A stretch of 64,000 nucleotides of DNA from a virus, in IMG/VR virus record IMGVR_UViG_3300005663_000033, positions 1 to 64,000 of that record, one strand, 5' to 3'. Positions 41,526 through 49,766 of the stretch are shown in pieces (position 1 is the first letter of the stretch; every line of letters begins with the position of its first letter). The position numbers were made by a program, and so were the translations under genes. The notes under the pieces were generated by a model, which searched no databases, was not told where the DNA came from, and worked only from the letters and a program-made list of their open reading frames with translations.

Positions 41526-41663
41526 ATGGTGGTAACAATGTTGTGCAATTACGGAAAACTGAAGATCAATCGTCGATACAAAGCCATAGACGAGGGACTA
41601 GATTGGGTAAAGATAGGGAATTTGTTTGTTTCCAAGGAATTCGTTATTGTGCCGATGAGTTGA
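41526..41663 (+). CDS. Small protein, unknown function
   Basis: 45 residues from ATG 41526, behind AAAAGGAGG seven bases upstream, the best ribosome site nearby; a longer open frame in another register lacks such a site. Basic, beta-rich. Confidence 0.58.
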   Translation: MVVTMLCNYGKLKINRRYKAIDEGLDWVKIGNLFVSKEFVIVPMS

Positions 41664-41666
41664 ATT

Positions 41667-41972
41667 TTGAAGTTGCTAGATAAAGAAGGTAGGCATGTTG
41701 TGAGAATAGAAAATTGGAGCGTCGTGTCTTTTTGTCACCATCCATACTCAGCGCCGGAGACTTGCCAGCTATCATTACATGGCTGCGTTTTTGGCCATCC
41801 CAGGTTTGAAGATGGGACACCTATAACAACGTCGCCAATAATAAGTGTGGACGGCGCAGGTCACATTTTAACCAGAAGCGGAAGCGATTACTTTCTGGGT
41901 AAAGTCGATCCACTCTACGAACGAGCATTCCCAGAAGCGCAAAATAGACTCCTAAATAGTCTCCGTCAATAG
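41667..41972 (+). CDS. Small protein, unknown function
   Basis: 101 residues if the TTG at 41667 is used; start uncertain. Contains WSVVSFCHHPYSAPETCQLSLHG. No family recognised. Confidence 0.55.
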   Translation: MKLLDKEGRHVVRIENWSVVSFCHHPYSAPETCQLSLHGCVFGHPRFEDGTPITTSPIISVDGAGHILTRSGSDYFLGKVDPLYERAFPEAQNRLLNSLRQ

Positions 41973-42051
41973 CTGCGAGAATTTGCTAAAAGTACCCGTC
42001 TATATAAGACCTCGTGGCGCGAATCAATTGTCTCTTCAAAAGGAGTACAAA

Positions 42052-42306
42052 ATGCTAACACCATCTATAGGAACCTTTGTAAAAATCATTGACGGTAGAA
42101 TCGGTGTGATCGTAGGCAACGAACACAGCGGTGGGGTATTCCGTGGGCACTGCAATGTGTGGTTTGGGATGTGGTCCGCAATTACAGGAGACAGACGAAC
42201 CTGTCAGAGTCTCTATTGTAGGGGTGACACGCCGCGCACAGAACATTTGCTGGTGACTGATGATTGGACAGTAGTCGAAACGCCCGTCGGTTGTATTATC
42301 CTGTAA
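42052..42306 (+). CDS. Small protein, unknown function
   Basis: 84 residues from ATG 42052 in an AAGGAGTACAAAATG context. Gly/Val-rich beta start (IGTFVKIIDGRIGVIVG), SH3-like pattern. Confidence 0.65.
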   Translation: MLTPSIGTFVKIIDGRIGVIVGNEHSGGVFRGHCNVWFGMWSAITGDRRTCQSLYCRGDTPRTEHLLVTDDWTVVETPVGCIIL

Positions 42307-42345
42307 ACATCTCGCTAAAGAATCTTAGCTCTAAGGGGCAAGACG

Positions 42346-42627
42346 ATGAAGGTGTGGTTGATAATAACTGCGGCAATATGGCTGGCGTATGGAATAGCCG
42401 TATTTGTCACAGCAAGAGGGCTTAAGGTGGGCTATGAGGTCTACAAGATACAGAACACATCTGATTGGTCTGGCCAAAAACCTACCGTAATCATAACTGA
42501 AAATGACCCAGGTTGGGAAGAAGCACATGCGCGATGGTTAGATATGAAAAACCCAACCGATAGTCCTGAGTGGAAAAAAGGTGTTATTGCTATCACAAAA
42601 AGAAAAGAAGGTCCGACAAGTGGTTAA
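42346..42627 (+). CDS. Membrane-anchored small protein
   Basis: 93 residues behind AAGGGGCAAGACG. N-terminal hydrophobic helix (VWLIITAAIWLAYGIAVFV) then a charged cytoplasmic or periplasmic part. Confidence 0.65.
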   Translation: MKVWLIITAAIWLAYGIAVFVTARGLKVGYEVYKIQNTSDWSGQKPTVIITENDPGWEEAHARWLDMKNPTDSPEWKKGVIAITKRKEGPTSG

Positions 42628-42660
42628 TGTTGCCCAAGACAACACCAGGAGGATTGAGTT

Positions 42661-43143
42661 ATGAACGTAAGAGACTTTGAGTGTAGGTCATATGAGCAGG
42701 CGGTGGAGTTGCTCGGGGACAAGGACCGACTGACGGTAGGTAACAATACCATGTTGTCACGCGATTCCGTCGACTTTAGCGTAAATGTCGTATTGCACGG
42801 GCAAGACATCGTTTGGTTCCATAGAGACGGACGGGTCGTACTTGATTCTTGTGGGTATCGGACGGAACCCACAAAGGAACGGATCAATAGGTGCCTGCCT
42901 ACTCCTTGGCAATTATGCCAATCTAAAGGGGTGTGGGCCTTGTGGAGATGGGACTTGGAACAGGAGGTGCCGTTTGTGGATGGTATGACAGTACCGGGGA
43001 CGGGGCCGAGCGTGAATCCCCACAATGAAGCACAGGATACGGGAACGAATCTCTGCTCTGAATGTCGCGTGGAGGAACACGACCAGTGTCCTATGACTCC
43101 AGGATGCTCTTGCTGTGCCAATACAGCATTAGAGGGGGAGTGA
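42661..43143 (+). CDS. GNNT-domain phage protein with Cys-rich tail
   Basis: 160 residues behind AGGAGG. TVGNNTMLSRDSVDFSVN, VWFHRDGRVVLDSCGYRT and ERINRCLPTPW form a domain also present in 62591-63331 and widespread in phage and actinobacterial small proteins of unknown function. The tail adds CSECRVEEHDQCPMTPGCSCC, a metal-type cluster. Confidence 0.75.
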   Translation: MNVRDFECRSYEQAVELLGDKDRLTVGNNTMLSRDSVDFSVNVVLHGQDIVWFHRDGRVVLDSCGYRTEPTKERINRCLPTPWQLCQSKGVWALWRWDLEQEVPFVDGMTVPGTGPSVNPHNEAQDTGTNLCSECRVEEHDQCPMTPGCSCCANTALEGE

Positions 43144-43152
43144 GGTGCTGTG

Positions 43153-43281
43153 ATGGCAAGGGTTTTCTGGGACTGGGTGTCTTATCAATCCGGGTTAAGA
43201 GGAGATACTTGGGAGGAGTTTTGGAGGTTAATAGCCAGAGTCCGACGAATGATGCCGAAAGACCACATTGATGATGCATAA
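43153..43281 (+). CDS. Small protein, unknown function
   Basis: 42 residues behind GAGGTGCTGTG. Trp-rich, helical (WDWVSYQSGLRGDTWEEFW). Confidence 0.55.
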   Translation: MARVFWDWVSYQSGLRGDTWEEFWRLIARVRRMMPKDHIDDA

Positions 43282-43329
43282 ACGCAACGTCCAATGCTGC
43301 CATAGTGGCAGGGAAGAGAGGGTTGAATT

Positions 43330-43494
43330 ATGGACATAGAGAAAGAAAACGTTTTAGTAACGATTGTGGCAGCGATCCTACTGGGTGGTGACCTCGCAGG
43401 AGGAACTACGAACGTGATGAGTCTAGATAACAAGAAGTGGGCTATCAAGGACGCCGAAGAACTTGTAACGCTAGTCAGAAACAGACAGAGCTAG
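43330..43494 (+). CDS. Small protein, unknown function
   Basis: 54 residues. Upstream GGCAGGGAAGAGAGGGTT recurs in near-identical form before the next gene (43510-43527). Helical with a short hydrophobic stretch. Confidence 0.6.
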   Translation: MDIEKENVLVTIVAAILLGGDLAGGTTNVMSLDNKKWAIKDAEELVTLVRNRQS

Positions 43495-43529
43495 GCTACC
43501 GTAGTAGCAGGGAAGTGAGGGTTTAGGTT

Positions 43530-43712
43530 GTGAAGATTGTAATGACTGACAAACAGGCGATCAAACTGGCAATCTTGAGTCGTCGAACGGACGAAGGGAT
43601 TGACCTAGAAACCTGGACTAACGACGGCCTTGGCCTCGGTGATGATTGGATCACCGGCGAATATTGCGGAATGACGATGGGAATCGGACCAGAGGGTGAT
43701 TCACACACTTAG
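43530..43712 (+). CDS. Small protein, unknown function
   Basis: 60 residues from a GTG at 43530 downstream of GTGAGGG. Gly-rich acidic C-terminus. No family recognised. Confidence 0.58.
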   Translation: MKIVMTDKQAIKLAILSRRTDEGIDLETWTNDGLGLGDDWITGEYCGMTMGIGPEGDSHT

Positions 43713-43739
43713 GCCCGACAAGAGAAATGAAGGGGCAGC

Positions 43740-43880
43740 GTGGCAAGAAGTCCCTGGCGCATCAATGCCCGATACCTCGATGTGGGTGGCATGATGTTAT
43801 TGTCGGGGATTTCTTACTTCGCTGTTTGTGTCTCCTGGGGAGAGGTCACTAAGATGGTTTGGAGACTGCTGTCTCAGTGA
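43740..43880 (+). CDS. Small membrane protein
   Basis: 46 residues from a GTG behind AAGGGG. One hydrophobic segment (GGMMLLSGISYFAVCVSW). Its last codons form part of a terminator hairpin. Confidence 0.55.
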   Translation: MARSPWRINARYLDVGGMMLLSGISYFAVCVSWGEVTKMVWRLLSQ

Positions 43881-43893
43881 CCCTCCCCTTTTT
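43837..43893 (+). terminator. Rho-independent terminator
   Basis: GGGGAG-a-GGTCACT (43837-43850) pairs with AGTGACCCTCCCC (43876-43888), 13 pairs with one bulge, followed by TTTTT. The loop contains a second small hairpin GAGAC/GTCTC. Confidence 0.8.
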
Positions 43894-43905
43894 GAGAGGA
43901 AAATC

Positions 43906-43998
43906 ATGTCAAACCTTTTTATCGGATTTTGTATCGGGTGGACCACTGTATCAGCGGGTGTCCTCTTTATACGTTGGATTTTAAGGAGATTGAAATGA
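43906..43998 (+). CDS. Short membrane peptide
   Basis: 30 residues behind GAGAGGAAA; hydrophobic with a basic tail (RWILRRLK). ATGA overlap with the next gene. Confidence 0.55.
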   Translation: MSNLFIGFCIGWTTVSAGVLFIRWILRRLK

Positions 43999-44204
43999 CT
44001 TTTCATGCAGGACGTGAATGTCAGTTGATTCCCATGTCTGAAGGTGGACAAGTGCGTTTTGATATCATGTCCGATGGAGAACATGTGGGTGGCATTAGAT
44101 TCTGCTTTGATTTAAAAGAGTGGGAAATACACTTGAACCAACATGTCAAAGTCACCTACTACTTCGTGTGCAAAATATGGGACTGTCTTCTTCCAAGTAA
44201 GTAG
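43995..44204 (+). CDS. Small protein, unknown function
   Basis: 69 residues behind AAGGAG. Beta-rich (VRFDIMSDGEHVGGIRFCFD). No family recognised. Confidence 0.65.
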   Translation: MTFHAGRECQLIPMSEGGQVRFDIMSDGEHVGGIRFCFDLKEWEIHLNQHVKVTYYFVCKIWDCLLPSK

Positions 44205-44220
44205 CGGGAGATAGAACAAC

Positions 44221-44397
44221 ATGAAAATCAAAGTTGAGTTTGACACGGGCAATGCTGCGTTCTGTGATTTTGATTATGAAGTACGTCGAGTATTTGAGCA
44301 GGCGGCGAAGAAGGTGCCCTCGATGCATATAAATGACACGTCACTTCCGTTGTTCGACAGCAATGGAAACAAGATAGGGCTAGTGTGGCTGGAGTAA
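44221..44397 (+). CDS. Small protein, unknown function
   Basis: 58 residues. MKIKVEFDTGNAAFCD start, common in short phage proteins of unknown function. Upstream GGGAGATAG. Confidence 0.62.
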   Translation: MKIKVEFDTGNAAFCDFDYEVRRVFEQAAKKVPSMHINDTSLPLFDSNGNKIGLVWLE

Positions 44398-44402
44398 TAA
44401 CA

Positions 44403-44645
44403 ATGCGCGAAGCAATGGGTGAATCTAGTCGTGAGTTGTTGGATAGGCTCCATAAGCGACTAGAGGCGGAAGAAAAAGAGCGGCACAAGAAGTTCAAAGA
44501 AGTAATGACAGGGCAACAGGACGAAGACCAGGATTTTGATTCTGATTACTGTTTAGATTGTTGTTCTTGTCCCTGTCATTTCGGAGGATATGACGGAGAA
44601 GGAACTTGCAAGCAACCATGTAATGAATGCGATTGTGAGGAGTAA
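44403..44645 (+). CDS. Small Cys-rich acidic protein
   Basis: 80 residues. Helical charged N-terminus, acidic linker, then CLDCCSCPCHFGGYDGEG and CNECDCEE, a probable metal-binding knot. Start could be the upstream GTG at 44385. Confidence 0.62.
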   Translation: MREAMGESSRELLDRLHKRLEAEEKERHKKFKEVMTGQQDEDQDFDSDYCLDCCSCPCHFGGYDGEGTCKQPCNECDCEE

Positions 44646-44707
44646 GGCTGCACGCCGTCCCCCTGTCTGTATCTAGTTTACCCACTGTGTATCTAAGGAG
44701 ATAAAAG

Positions 44708-44902
44708 ATGACAGGTTGGTGGTACAAGCGATTTCAGATTTCACTGAACTCGCCGGATGGAAACTCTGGTAGAACCCTAGTCTTCGTCTTGCGACCAAGA
44801 AAGAACCCGTACGGAGGGATTAAGCTGTGGTCGTGGCACAAAGGTGACTATCGGAAGTTAGAGCGATTTTTCAACAATCGTGGAGTCTATGCATCCTGGT
44901 AA
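44708..44902 (+). CDS. Small protein, unknown function
   Basis: 64 residues behind AAGGAG. Trp/Arg-rich beta protein. The 60 bases upstream contain CTAGTTTACCC...TGTGTAT, also seen at 34827, a possible shared control site. Confidence 0.62.
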   Translation: MTGWWYKRFQISLNSPDGNSGRTLVFVLRPRKNPYGGIKLWSWHKGDYRKLERFFNNRGVYASW

Positions 44903-44920
44903 AATGAGAAGGAGTTTAGA

Positions 44921-45160
44921 ATGGTAGAACGTAAACCAAAACCTGGGGATACAATAAAAATAATCCTCCCTGGAAACCACAATGGAGAAGTTCACACTGT
45001 AGTTGAGCACCCAAGAGGCGAAAACAATTCGAATTCAAATATGGTGTGGATTAAACGTCTACTCAATCCACCAACTTGGCTATACCCAGGAGATTGTGAA
45101 ATAGTAGAACTAGCAACTCGTCATAAATCTACAGTGAATAATAGTGTGGATGTGGATTAG
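44921..45160 (+). CDS. KPGD-family small protein
   Basis: 79 residues. RKPKPGDTIKIILPGNHNGE and a later LYPGDCEIVE match 45753-46031 and the minus-strand 28834-29316. Likely a small beta-barrel; function unknown. Confidence 0.7.
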   Translation: MVERKPKPGDTIKIILPGNHNGEVHTVVEHPRGENNSNSNMVWIKRLLNPPTWLYPGDCEIVELATRHKSTVNNSVDVD

Positions 45161-45219
45161 TTTCTTAGGAAACAAACGGACGACAATCTTGCTCACGCCT
45201 TTGGCGGATAGGAGGTAAA

Positions 45220-45435
45220 ATGGAATCATACATCCGAGTAGAGCACGATAAAAGATTTTTTGGTGGCGTTTACAAGGGCGTTGGATATTTCTCTTTTGTC
45301 AAATTGATACATGTGAACAGTCTGGGTAGTGTTGAAGCGGCATTCAAAGCTACAACGGGTATCGAGCCCATCCATATAGTCCGCTACTCGGAAGACGATC
45401 TGTATAACGACAAAGGGGAGTTGATAAAAAGTTGA
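45220..45435 (+). CDS. Small protein, unknown function
   Basis: 71 residues behind AGGAGGTAAA. Beta-helix pattern around SLGSVEAAFKATTGIEP. No family recognised. Confidence 0.65.
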   Translation: MESYIRVEHDKRFFGGVYKGVGYFSFVKLIHVNSLGSVEAAFKATTGIEPIHIVRYSEDDLYNDKGELIKS

Positions 45436-45553
45436 CTATGCTGTGTTGATGATGAGTGTCGCAAACGTATGTGACGGGGTGGCAATAGCCACAATAGCCG
45501 ATTAGGGTGGGCTTTCGGCTGGGAAATGGGGATGTTATATTTGGAGGTAAATC

Positions 45554-45751
45554 ATGTCAATATGGAGTGGGATAGTTTGTGAAACGGTAACGCGTACTTG
45601 TCGGTACTGGGTAGAAGCTGACAGCAAAAACGAGGCGGCATCCAAGTTAGAAAACGGCGAGACAACAGAAGAAGAAACATTGTCGTCTGGGGAAGTAATC
45701 GATCGTACTGTCGAAGGCGATCCGTTTCTTTCTTGCGACCGTGAGATGTAG
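45554..45751 (+). CDS. Small acidic protein
   Basis: 65 residues behind GGAGG. RYWVEADSKNEAASKLENG is a pattern typical of short phage proteins. No function known. Confidence 0.63.
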   Translation: MSIWSGIVCETVTRTCRYWVEADSKNEAASKLENGETTEEETLSSGEVIDRTVEGDPFLSCDREM

Positions 45752-45752
45752 A

Positions 45753-46031
45753 ATGAACAACAAAAAAGCAAAACCTGGTGACATGGTTATCCTAATATCT
45801 CCCAAGGGATTTGAAGGCCAAGAGTTTCTTGTCGTGACTTGCCCAGAAAAATACAAAAAAAACAGATTTACCGCCAACAAAGTCTGGATTGACATGGGTA
45901 GTCGCGTATGTCACCTAGGGGATACCGAATGGGAAATTGTAAAGCGAGGCACGGGGACTGTTTTGGAAGATGATGTAGATAAGCAATTAAAGAATCAGAT
46001 GAATAAAAACCTCAACGACGTCTTTGGTTAG
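45753..46031 (+). CDS. KPGD-family small protein
   Basis: 92 residues from ATG 45753, one base after the preceding stop. KAKPGDMVILISPKGFEGQE and HLGDTEWEIV match the family at 44921 and 28834. Charged helical tail. Confidence 0.7.
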   Translation: MNNKKAKPGDMVILISPKGFEGQEFLVVTCPEKYKKNRFTANKVWIDMGSRVCHLGDTEWEIVKRGTGTVLEDDVDKQLKNQMNKNLNDVFG

Positions 46032-46040
46032 GGGAGTAAA

Positions 46041-46457
46041 ATGGTACAAGTCCATGTTTCAAACAGGAATGAAATCGTTGATTTGATCGCAGACTTGGAT
46101 GGGACAATTGCTATCATATCTGTCACTGATCCAGATGAACCAACTGCCTTCCTGGGGTCTTATGAAAACCGTAATGATTTTGTCCTTCGACTTCAGTTTC
46201 ACGACCTGGATAAAATTTGGCCACAACTAAAAGAGGTAACATATTTCGACAACATCATGGCCGCTTCAATCATTCAGTTCGTCCACAAAAACAAACATGT
46301 CAATCACATAATTGTCCATTGCGAAGCTGGTGTATCAAGAAGTCCGGCTATTGCTGCGGTGATATGTGAGCATTTCGACATTCAACACACATTTTTTAAA
46401 AGATACCAGCCCAACAAAATGGTATTCTCAGTACTAAAAACGATGTTCGAACTTTAA
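46041..46457 (+). CDS. Dual-specificity/tyrosine phosphatase-like protein
   Basis: 138 residues behind GGGGAG. HCEAGVSRSPA (about 103-113) is the C-x5-R P-loop of cysteine phosphatases; the upstream part VTYFDNIMAASIIQFV is helical, as in PTP-fold enzymes. A general-acid Asp is not certain (HDLDKIWP is a candidate). It could remove phosphate from host proteins or nucleotides. Confidence 0.8.
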   Translation: MVQVHVSNRNEIVDLIADLDGTIAIISVTDPDEPTAFLGSYENRNDFVLRLQFHDLDKIWPQLKEVTYFDNIMAASIIQFVHKNKHVNHIIVHCEAGVSRSPAIAAVICEHFDIQHTFFKRYQPNKMVFSVLKTMFEL

Positions 46458-46473
46458 TCACAGGGGAATAAAC

Positions 46474-47016
46474 GTGCAAACAAAACCTTGCAAGTGTTGC
46501 GAAGACAAAAAATCTGGCGCGAGTGGTGGTGCAGTTGGGTATGGATTCAATCGTCTAGAGGGAGAAGCAAGGAAGTGGGCTACAGAAAACCAATTCGCCA
46601 GGTCTGAGCATTGTATTCCGGTAAAAGGTGGTACCCGTTTCTGCGGGCCTGATTGGCAAAAAATCAAATGCGGCGATGGTCGCATGGGGTTCTCAACACG
46701 GCGCAAAGGACAAAACGAAGTCCATATAGTGGTGGGGCTAGACGGAGAATTTAAGAAGAGGAGTGGGACGCTGGTCAGGCCGAGGTCTGCGAGGGCGTCT
46801 GCTAGTCGTTGGGCTCGTAGGGTTGACGGGAGTAAATGTGGTTTAGTATCATCTGAGGTGATTGTGGTGGCTCAACGTGATCCTATAGTGGTGGCTCAGG
46901 CAGAAAAAGCGTATAAGCAAATGGTACGGAAAGAAAAGTTCCGTGGAATCAACCACAATAAGGCACGAAGGGCTGCAAAACGAAATCGCAGGGCACAACT
47001 AAGAATGGTAGCATGA
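46474..47016 (+). CDS. Basic Cys-containing protein, unknown function
   Basis: 180 residues from a GTG behind GGGGAA. N-terminal CKCCEDKK, basic middle, and a C-terminus rich in Lys/Arg (KARRAAKRNRRAQLR), suggesting nucleic-acid binding. No family recognised. Confidence 0.68.
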   Translation: MQTKPCKCCEDKKSGASGGAVGYGFNRLEGEARKWATENQFARSEHCIPVKGGTRFCGPDWQKIKCGDGRMGFSTRRKGQNEVHIVVGLDGEFKKRSGTLVRPRSARASASRWARRVDGSKCGLVSSEVIVVAQRDPIVVAQAEKAYKQMVRKEKFRGINHNKARRAAKRNRRAQLRMVA

Positions 47017-47029
47017 AGGGGCGTGTGCT

Positions 47030-47284
47030 ATGATGACCAAGGAAAAGTTTGACGAAACGATGGGGACAATTGCCAATTCTATCAAAGAACTACCAGAAGA
47101 AGTTCAGCCTGGATTGATGGAGATTTTACGAGAGACGGCTGGTCGTCACGAACAAATCCTTGAAAGTTGTAGGAGATCACGGGAGGGGGTGAAGGCTCTT
47201 GTTGAGGCTCAGGCTGAGTTGAGTTTGAGGATGAAGTATATTTTGTTTGATCTAGAATGTCTCCATAGAGAACTTGAAAGGTAA
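47030..47284 (+). CDS. Helical coiled-coil protein, YLLFDLE family
   Basis: 84 residues. C-terminal KYILFDLECLHRE matches KYLLFDLEATRRE of 59446-59700; both are small coiled-coil proteins. Function unknown. Confidence 0.7.
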   Translation: MMTKEKFDETMGTIANSIKELPEEVQPGLMEILRETAGRHEQILESCRRSREGVKALVEAQAELSLRMKYILFDLECLHRELER

Positions 47285-47289
47285 AAACA

Positions 47290-47562
47290 ATGACGGAATC
47301 TAACAATAAAAAGCGAGGACACGGGCCGATCGTCCACAAGGTTTTTAACGACAGAGGTCTTCATCTTGAACGAGTCCATCTGGATTCTTTGGGTAGCAAT
47401 CTCAACCATGGTAGACCTGTCGTAATCGGCCAAGGTGAAAACGGAGAAGATATTTCCGTAAAGATTGGTCAAAAATGCCCAAGATGTAAAATGCGTGTGC
47501 GCGGTTTTAATCATGCAAATGGCGCACACCATAAGGGAACAGTCGTAAGGCATTCCCATTAG
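47290..47562 (+). CDS. Small protein with CPRC motif
   Basis: 90 residues; basic, His-rich end, one CPRC pair. No family recognised. Confidence 0.63.
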   Translation: MTESNNKKRGHGPIVHKVFNDRGLHLERVHLDSLGSNLNHGRPVVIGQGENGEDISVKIGQKCPRCKMRVRGFNHANGAHHKGTVVRHSH

Positions 47563-47634
47563 AATTTCACATCGCGTAATTTTTGATGTTGCAACTGCGT
47601 GGTTTCTTTTGGTAAACAGAGAAGGGAAAGTGTA

Positions 47635-47895
47635 ATGGATATGAAACTAAATCGAGAGTTTCTGTATGTTCACAGCAACAACGAGGAAAACAAGATCAGC
47701 GATTCTATGCGGTCAACCCTCTCGAAAGCCTGTGGCTGTGCGGTTACTGAGTACGCAGGAACTGTCACGATTGCTTGCCAAAGTCTCTGCGGATTGGGAC
47801 AACTACTGGCGGTAATAGCCATCGTCGATAACGAGGGACCTGACCTTCGGTTCTGTGGGTCGTTGCAGAAGGCGATTGTAAAGTTCATCGGCTAA
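47635..47895 (+). CDS. Small protein, unknown function
   Basis: 86 residues behind GAAGGGAAAG. Cys-containing helical middle (LSKACGCAVTEYAG). No family recognised. Confidence 0.65.
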   Translation: MDMKLNREFLYVHSNNEENKISDSMRSTLSKACGCAVTEYAGTVTIACQSLCGLGQLLAVIAIVDNEGPDLRFCGSLQKAIVKFIG

Positions 47896-47906
47896 TAGGT
47901 TGTGTT

Positions 47907-48089
47907 GTGTTCCTAATGGGCGCGGTCGCAGTGGTAGGCTATGACAGGCTTCGAGCGACGGGAAGGGTTGGTACTAGTCAACTCTACGCCCAGATCGCCT
48001 TAGAACGAGACCGGAAACCTACACACAACACTTTTTGTAACCAAGAAGCTTGGTTACTGTCATGTTGGCTAAGAGTTAATGGGTGGTAG
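47907..48089 (+). CDS. Possible small protein
   Basis: 60 codons if GTG 47907 is used; stop overlaps the next frame. No ribosome site seen, so low support. A hairpin-rich stretch (AACCAAGAAGCTTGGTT, 48040-48056) lies inside. Confidence 0.35.
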   Translation: MFLMGAVAVVGYDRLRATGRVGTSQLYAQIALERDRKPTHNTFCNQEAWLLSCWLRVNGW

Positions 48090-48295
48090 CCGTATCCAGG
48101 CCCTTCGGGGCTACTGAACTCGTGCGCACCCCATTTGGAAGTGTACTTAGTCAGCATGGCCAAATATCCCTTGGGTGGTGGTATGATCATAGAAATGAGA
48201 CAGAATGGCTAAAACGTCCATACCCCGATTTTAGTCAAGATTTCATTTCGTCCAAGGGATATCTGGCTGTGCTGATAAAGGGAGAAAAAAAATGA
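48083..48295 (+). CDS. Small protein, unknown function
   Basis: 70 residues from a GTG that overlaps the preceding stop; ATGA overlap with the duplicated gene that follows. Contains WWYDHRNETEWLKRPYPDF. Codon pattern is acceptable. Confidence 0.5.
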   Translation: MVAVSRPFGATELVRTPFGSVLSQHGQISLGWWYDHRNETEWLKRPYPDFSQDFISSKGYLAVLIKGEKK

Positions 48296-48626
48296 GCCTA
48301 GCTTCGTGGAAGAAAGAGTTTTATCGAACACCAGCCAATAGGGTGTCCAAGGGATGGGCGATGAGGCATTCTATCGACAAGTGGACGGGGTTGTTGTGTC
48401 GAAACAGAAGAAAACACAAGGTCAATCTAGACGAAGGAGTTTTGTATGATAACAATAACGACAGTCAACAATTAGGTATTGATCGTCATTCGTGTGCTCT
48501 GTGCCATCATCACCAAAAGAATGGTTGCACAACATGCCCCGTAAAAAGAACTGGTAAGACATGTCATACCACATATTGGGATATGGTCAACGACAAAAAA
48601 GTGGCTCCGATGATCCGTTTGTTGAA
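48292..48626 (+). repeat. Perfect 335-bp direct repeat, copy A
   Basis: Identical base for base to 61616-61950, 13,324 bases downstream. The left boundary is exactly the start codon; divergence begins abruptly near the 3' end of the gene. Confidence 0.95.
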
Positions 48627-48654
48627 GAAAGCGCAGGCGATCAAGAGAGGATAA
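48292..48654 (+). CDS. Cys/His-rich protein, copy A of a 335-bp duplication
   Basis: 120 residues, basic, with CALCHHHQKNGCTTCPVKRTG and CHTTYW forming a probable zinc cluster. Its first 335 bases are identical to 61616-61950. Start overlaps the upstream stop. Confidence 0.8.
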   Translation: MSLASWKKEFYRTPANRVSKGWAMRHSIDKWTGLLCRNRRKHKVNLDEGVLYDNNNDSQQLGIDRHSCALCHHHQKNGCTTCPVKRTGKTCHTTYWDMVNDKKVAPMIRLLKKAQAIKRG

Positions 48655-48657
48655 GTA

Positions 48658-49317
48658 ATGAGCACAAGAACGTTAGTCAGCATTGATTTGGACTGGCTCA
48701 ATAGTGCAAAACACCCGATACGCCAATTGAGAGAGTTGTTGCATCATATTCCGCGAGATACCCCGGCAATTATAACTATCGAACACCACGAGTTTCTCCC
48801 ACAATTGCACAAATGGGTAAAGTCGGGAAAAGTCAAAACACCATTCAATATCCTAAATATCGACGAACACCACGACTACTACCGGAACTGCCCTCCATTC
48901 CATCCAGAAGGAACAGATAATAATTGTGGCAACTGGGGGTATCGTATACCAACCAAGTGGTATGACAGATATACTTGGGTTAACACTGTTGATTCTGATC
49001 TTTGGCACGATTGGACTTACGCACAAGAGTGGTTGGATAACCATGGCATAAAACATTCTGTTAGGGGTAATCATCGTTTGTCTAGACTGAGTACAGAATT
49101 CGTTGCTGCTATCTTTTGTGTCTCGCCCGATTTTCTCGGTGAAGATATGCTAGACCTTGCACCCAAAGCGGTTGGTATCATTGCGTGCCATTTCAAAATA
49201 GCCAGAGCGCCAGAAATAATCAGTGATGATGTCGGTAACTATGATGGACTTCTTCGAAGAAGTGTTTCTGGGTGGAGAATGGCCGCTCGGCCCAAGAGTG
49301 CAAAACTCGCCTGCTAA
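48658..49317 (+). CDS. UPF0489-like protein (arginase/deacetylase-type fold)
   Basis: 219 residues. VSIDLDWLN, TIEHHEFLPQL and NILNIDEHHDYY resemble UPF0489 (C5orf22-like) proteins, related in sequence logic to arginase-fold metal enzymes with Asp/His metal ligands. Substrate unknown. Directly follows the duplicated gene. Confidence 0.7.
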   Translation: MSTRTLVSIDLDWLNSAKHPIRQLRELLHHIPRDTPAIITIEHHEFLPQLHKWVKSGKVKTPFNILNIDEHHDYYRNCPPFHPEGTDNNCGNWGYRIPTKWYDRYTWVNTVDSDLWHDWTYAQEWLDNHGIKHSVRGNHRLSRLSTEFVAAIFCVSPDFLGEDMLDLAPKAVGIIACHFKIARAPEIISDDVGNYDGLLRRSVSGWRMAARPKSAKLAC

Positions 49318-49329
49318 GGAGGATAAATT

Positions 49330-49503
49330 ATGGGATTTTACATGATCTGTGTCGATGGTGGTGAGTGTATTATTGTGCGAGCTGATACTGCCGAGGAGGC
49401 AGGGCGCAAAGCGCGAATCAGATTCCCAAATGCAAAGTCTTTTAGACTGAAGGGGGATCGTGTTAACAATCTCGGTCCATTAGTTCCATCTACCATTGAG
49501 TAA
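49330..49503 (+). CDS. Small protein, unknown function
   Basis: 57 residues behind AAGGAGG. Beta-helix pattern with ADTAEEAGRKARIRFP, common in short phage proteins. Confidence 0.66.
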   Translation: MGFYMICVDGGECIIVRADTAEEAGRKARIRFPNAKSFRLKGDRVNNLGPLVPSTIE

Positions 49504-49526
49504 AAGTTCTTTATTGCGGGGATAAA

Positions 49527-49748
49527 ATGGAGCGTCAAAAAAAATTCTGTCCGGAATTGCACCGGAAGTTGAACTCATTGGTTAATCGTTGTGGTGGCGA
49601 CGAGAATTTTGTAGCTCTAATGGATGAGTGGCCTAGAACAATCAAAGAATTGATCTATGGCTCTGAAGAACTAATGATCCGGTTCAGACTTTTAGAACTT
49701 ATCCCAGACCAACCCTATGATTATGAATCATCTGTGGGGATGGACTAG
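49527..49748 (+). CDS. Small protein, unknown function
   Basis: 73 residues, helical (ELHRKLNSLVNRCGGDENF). Upstream GCGGGGATAAA. No family recognised. Confidence 0.65.
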   Translation: MERQKKFCPELHRKLNSLVNRCGGDENFVALMDEWPRTIKELIYGSEELMIRFRLLELIPDQPYDYESSVGMD

Positions 49749-49766
49749 TAAAACAAGGGACGACAA

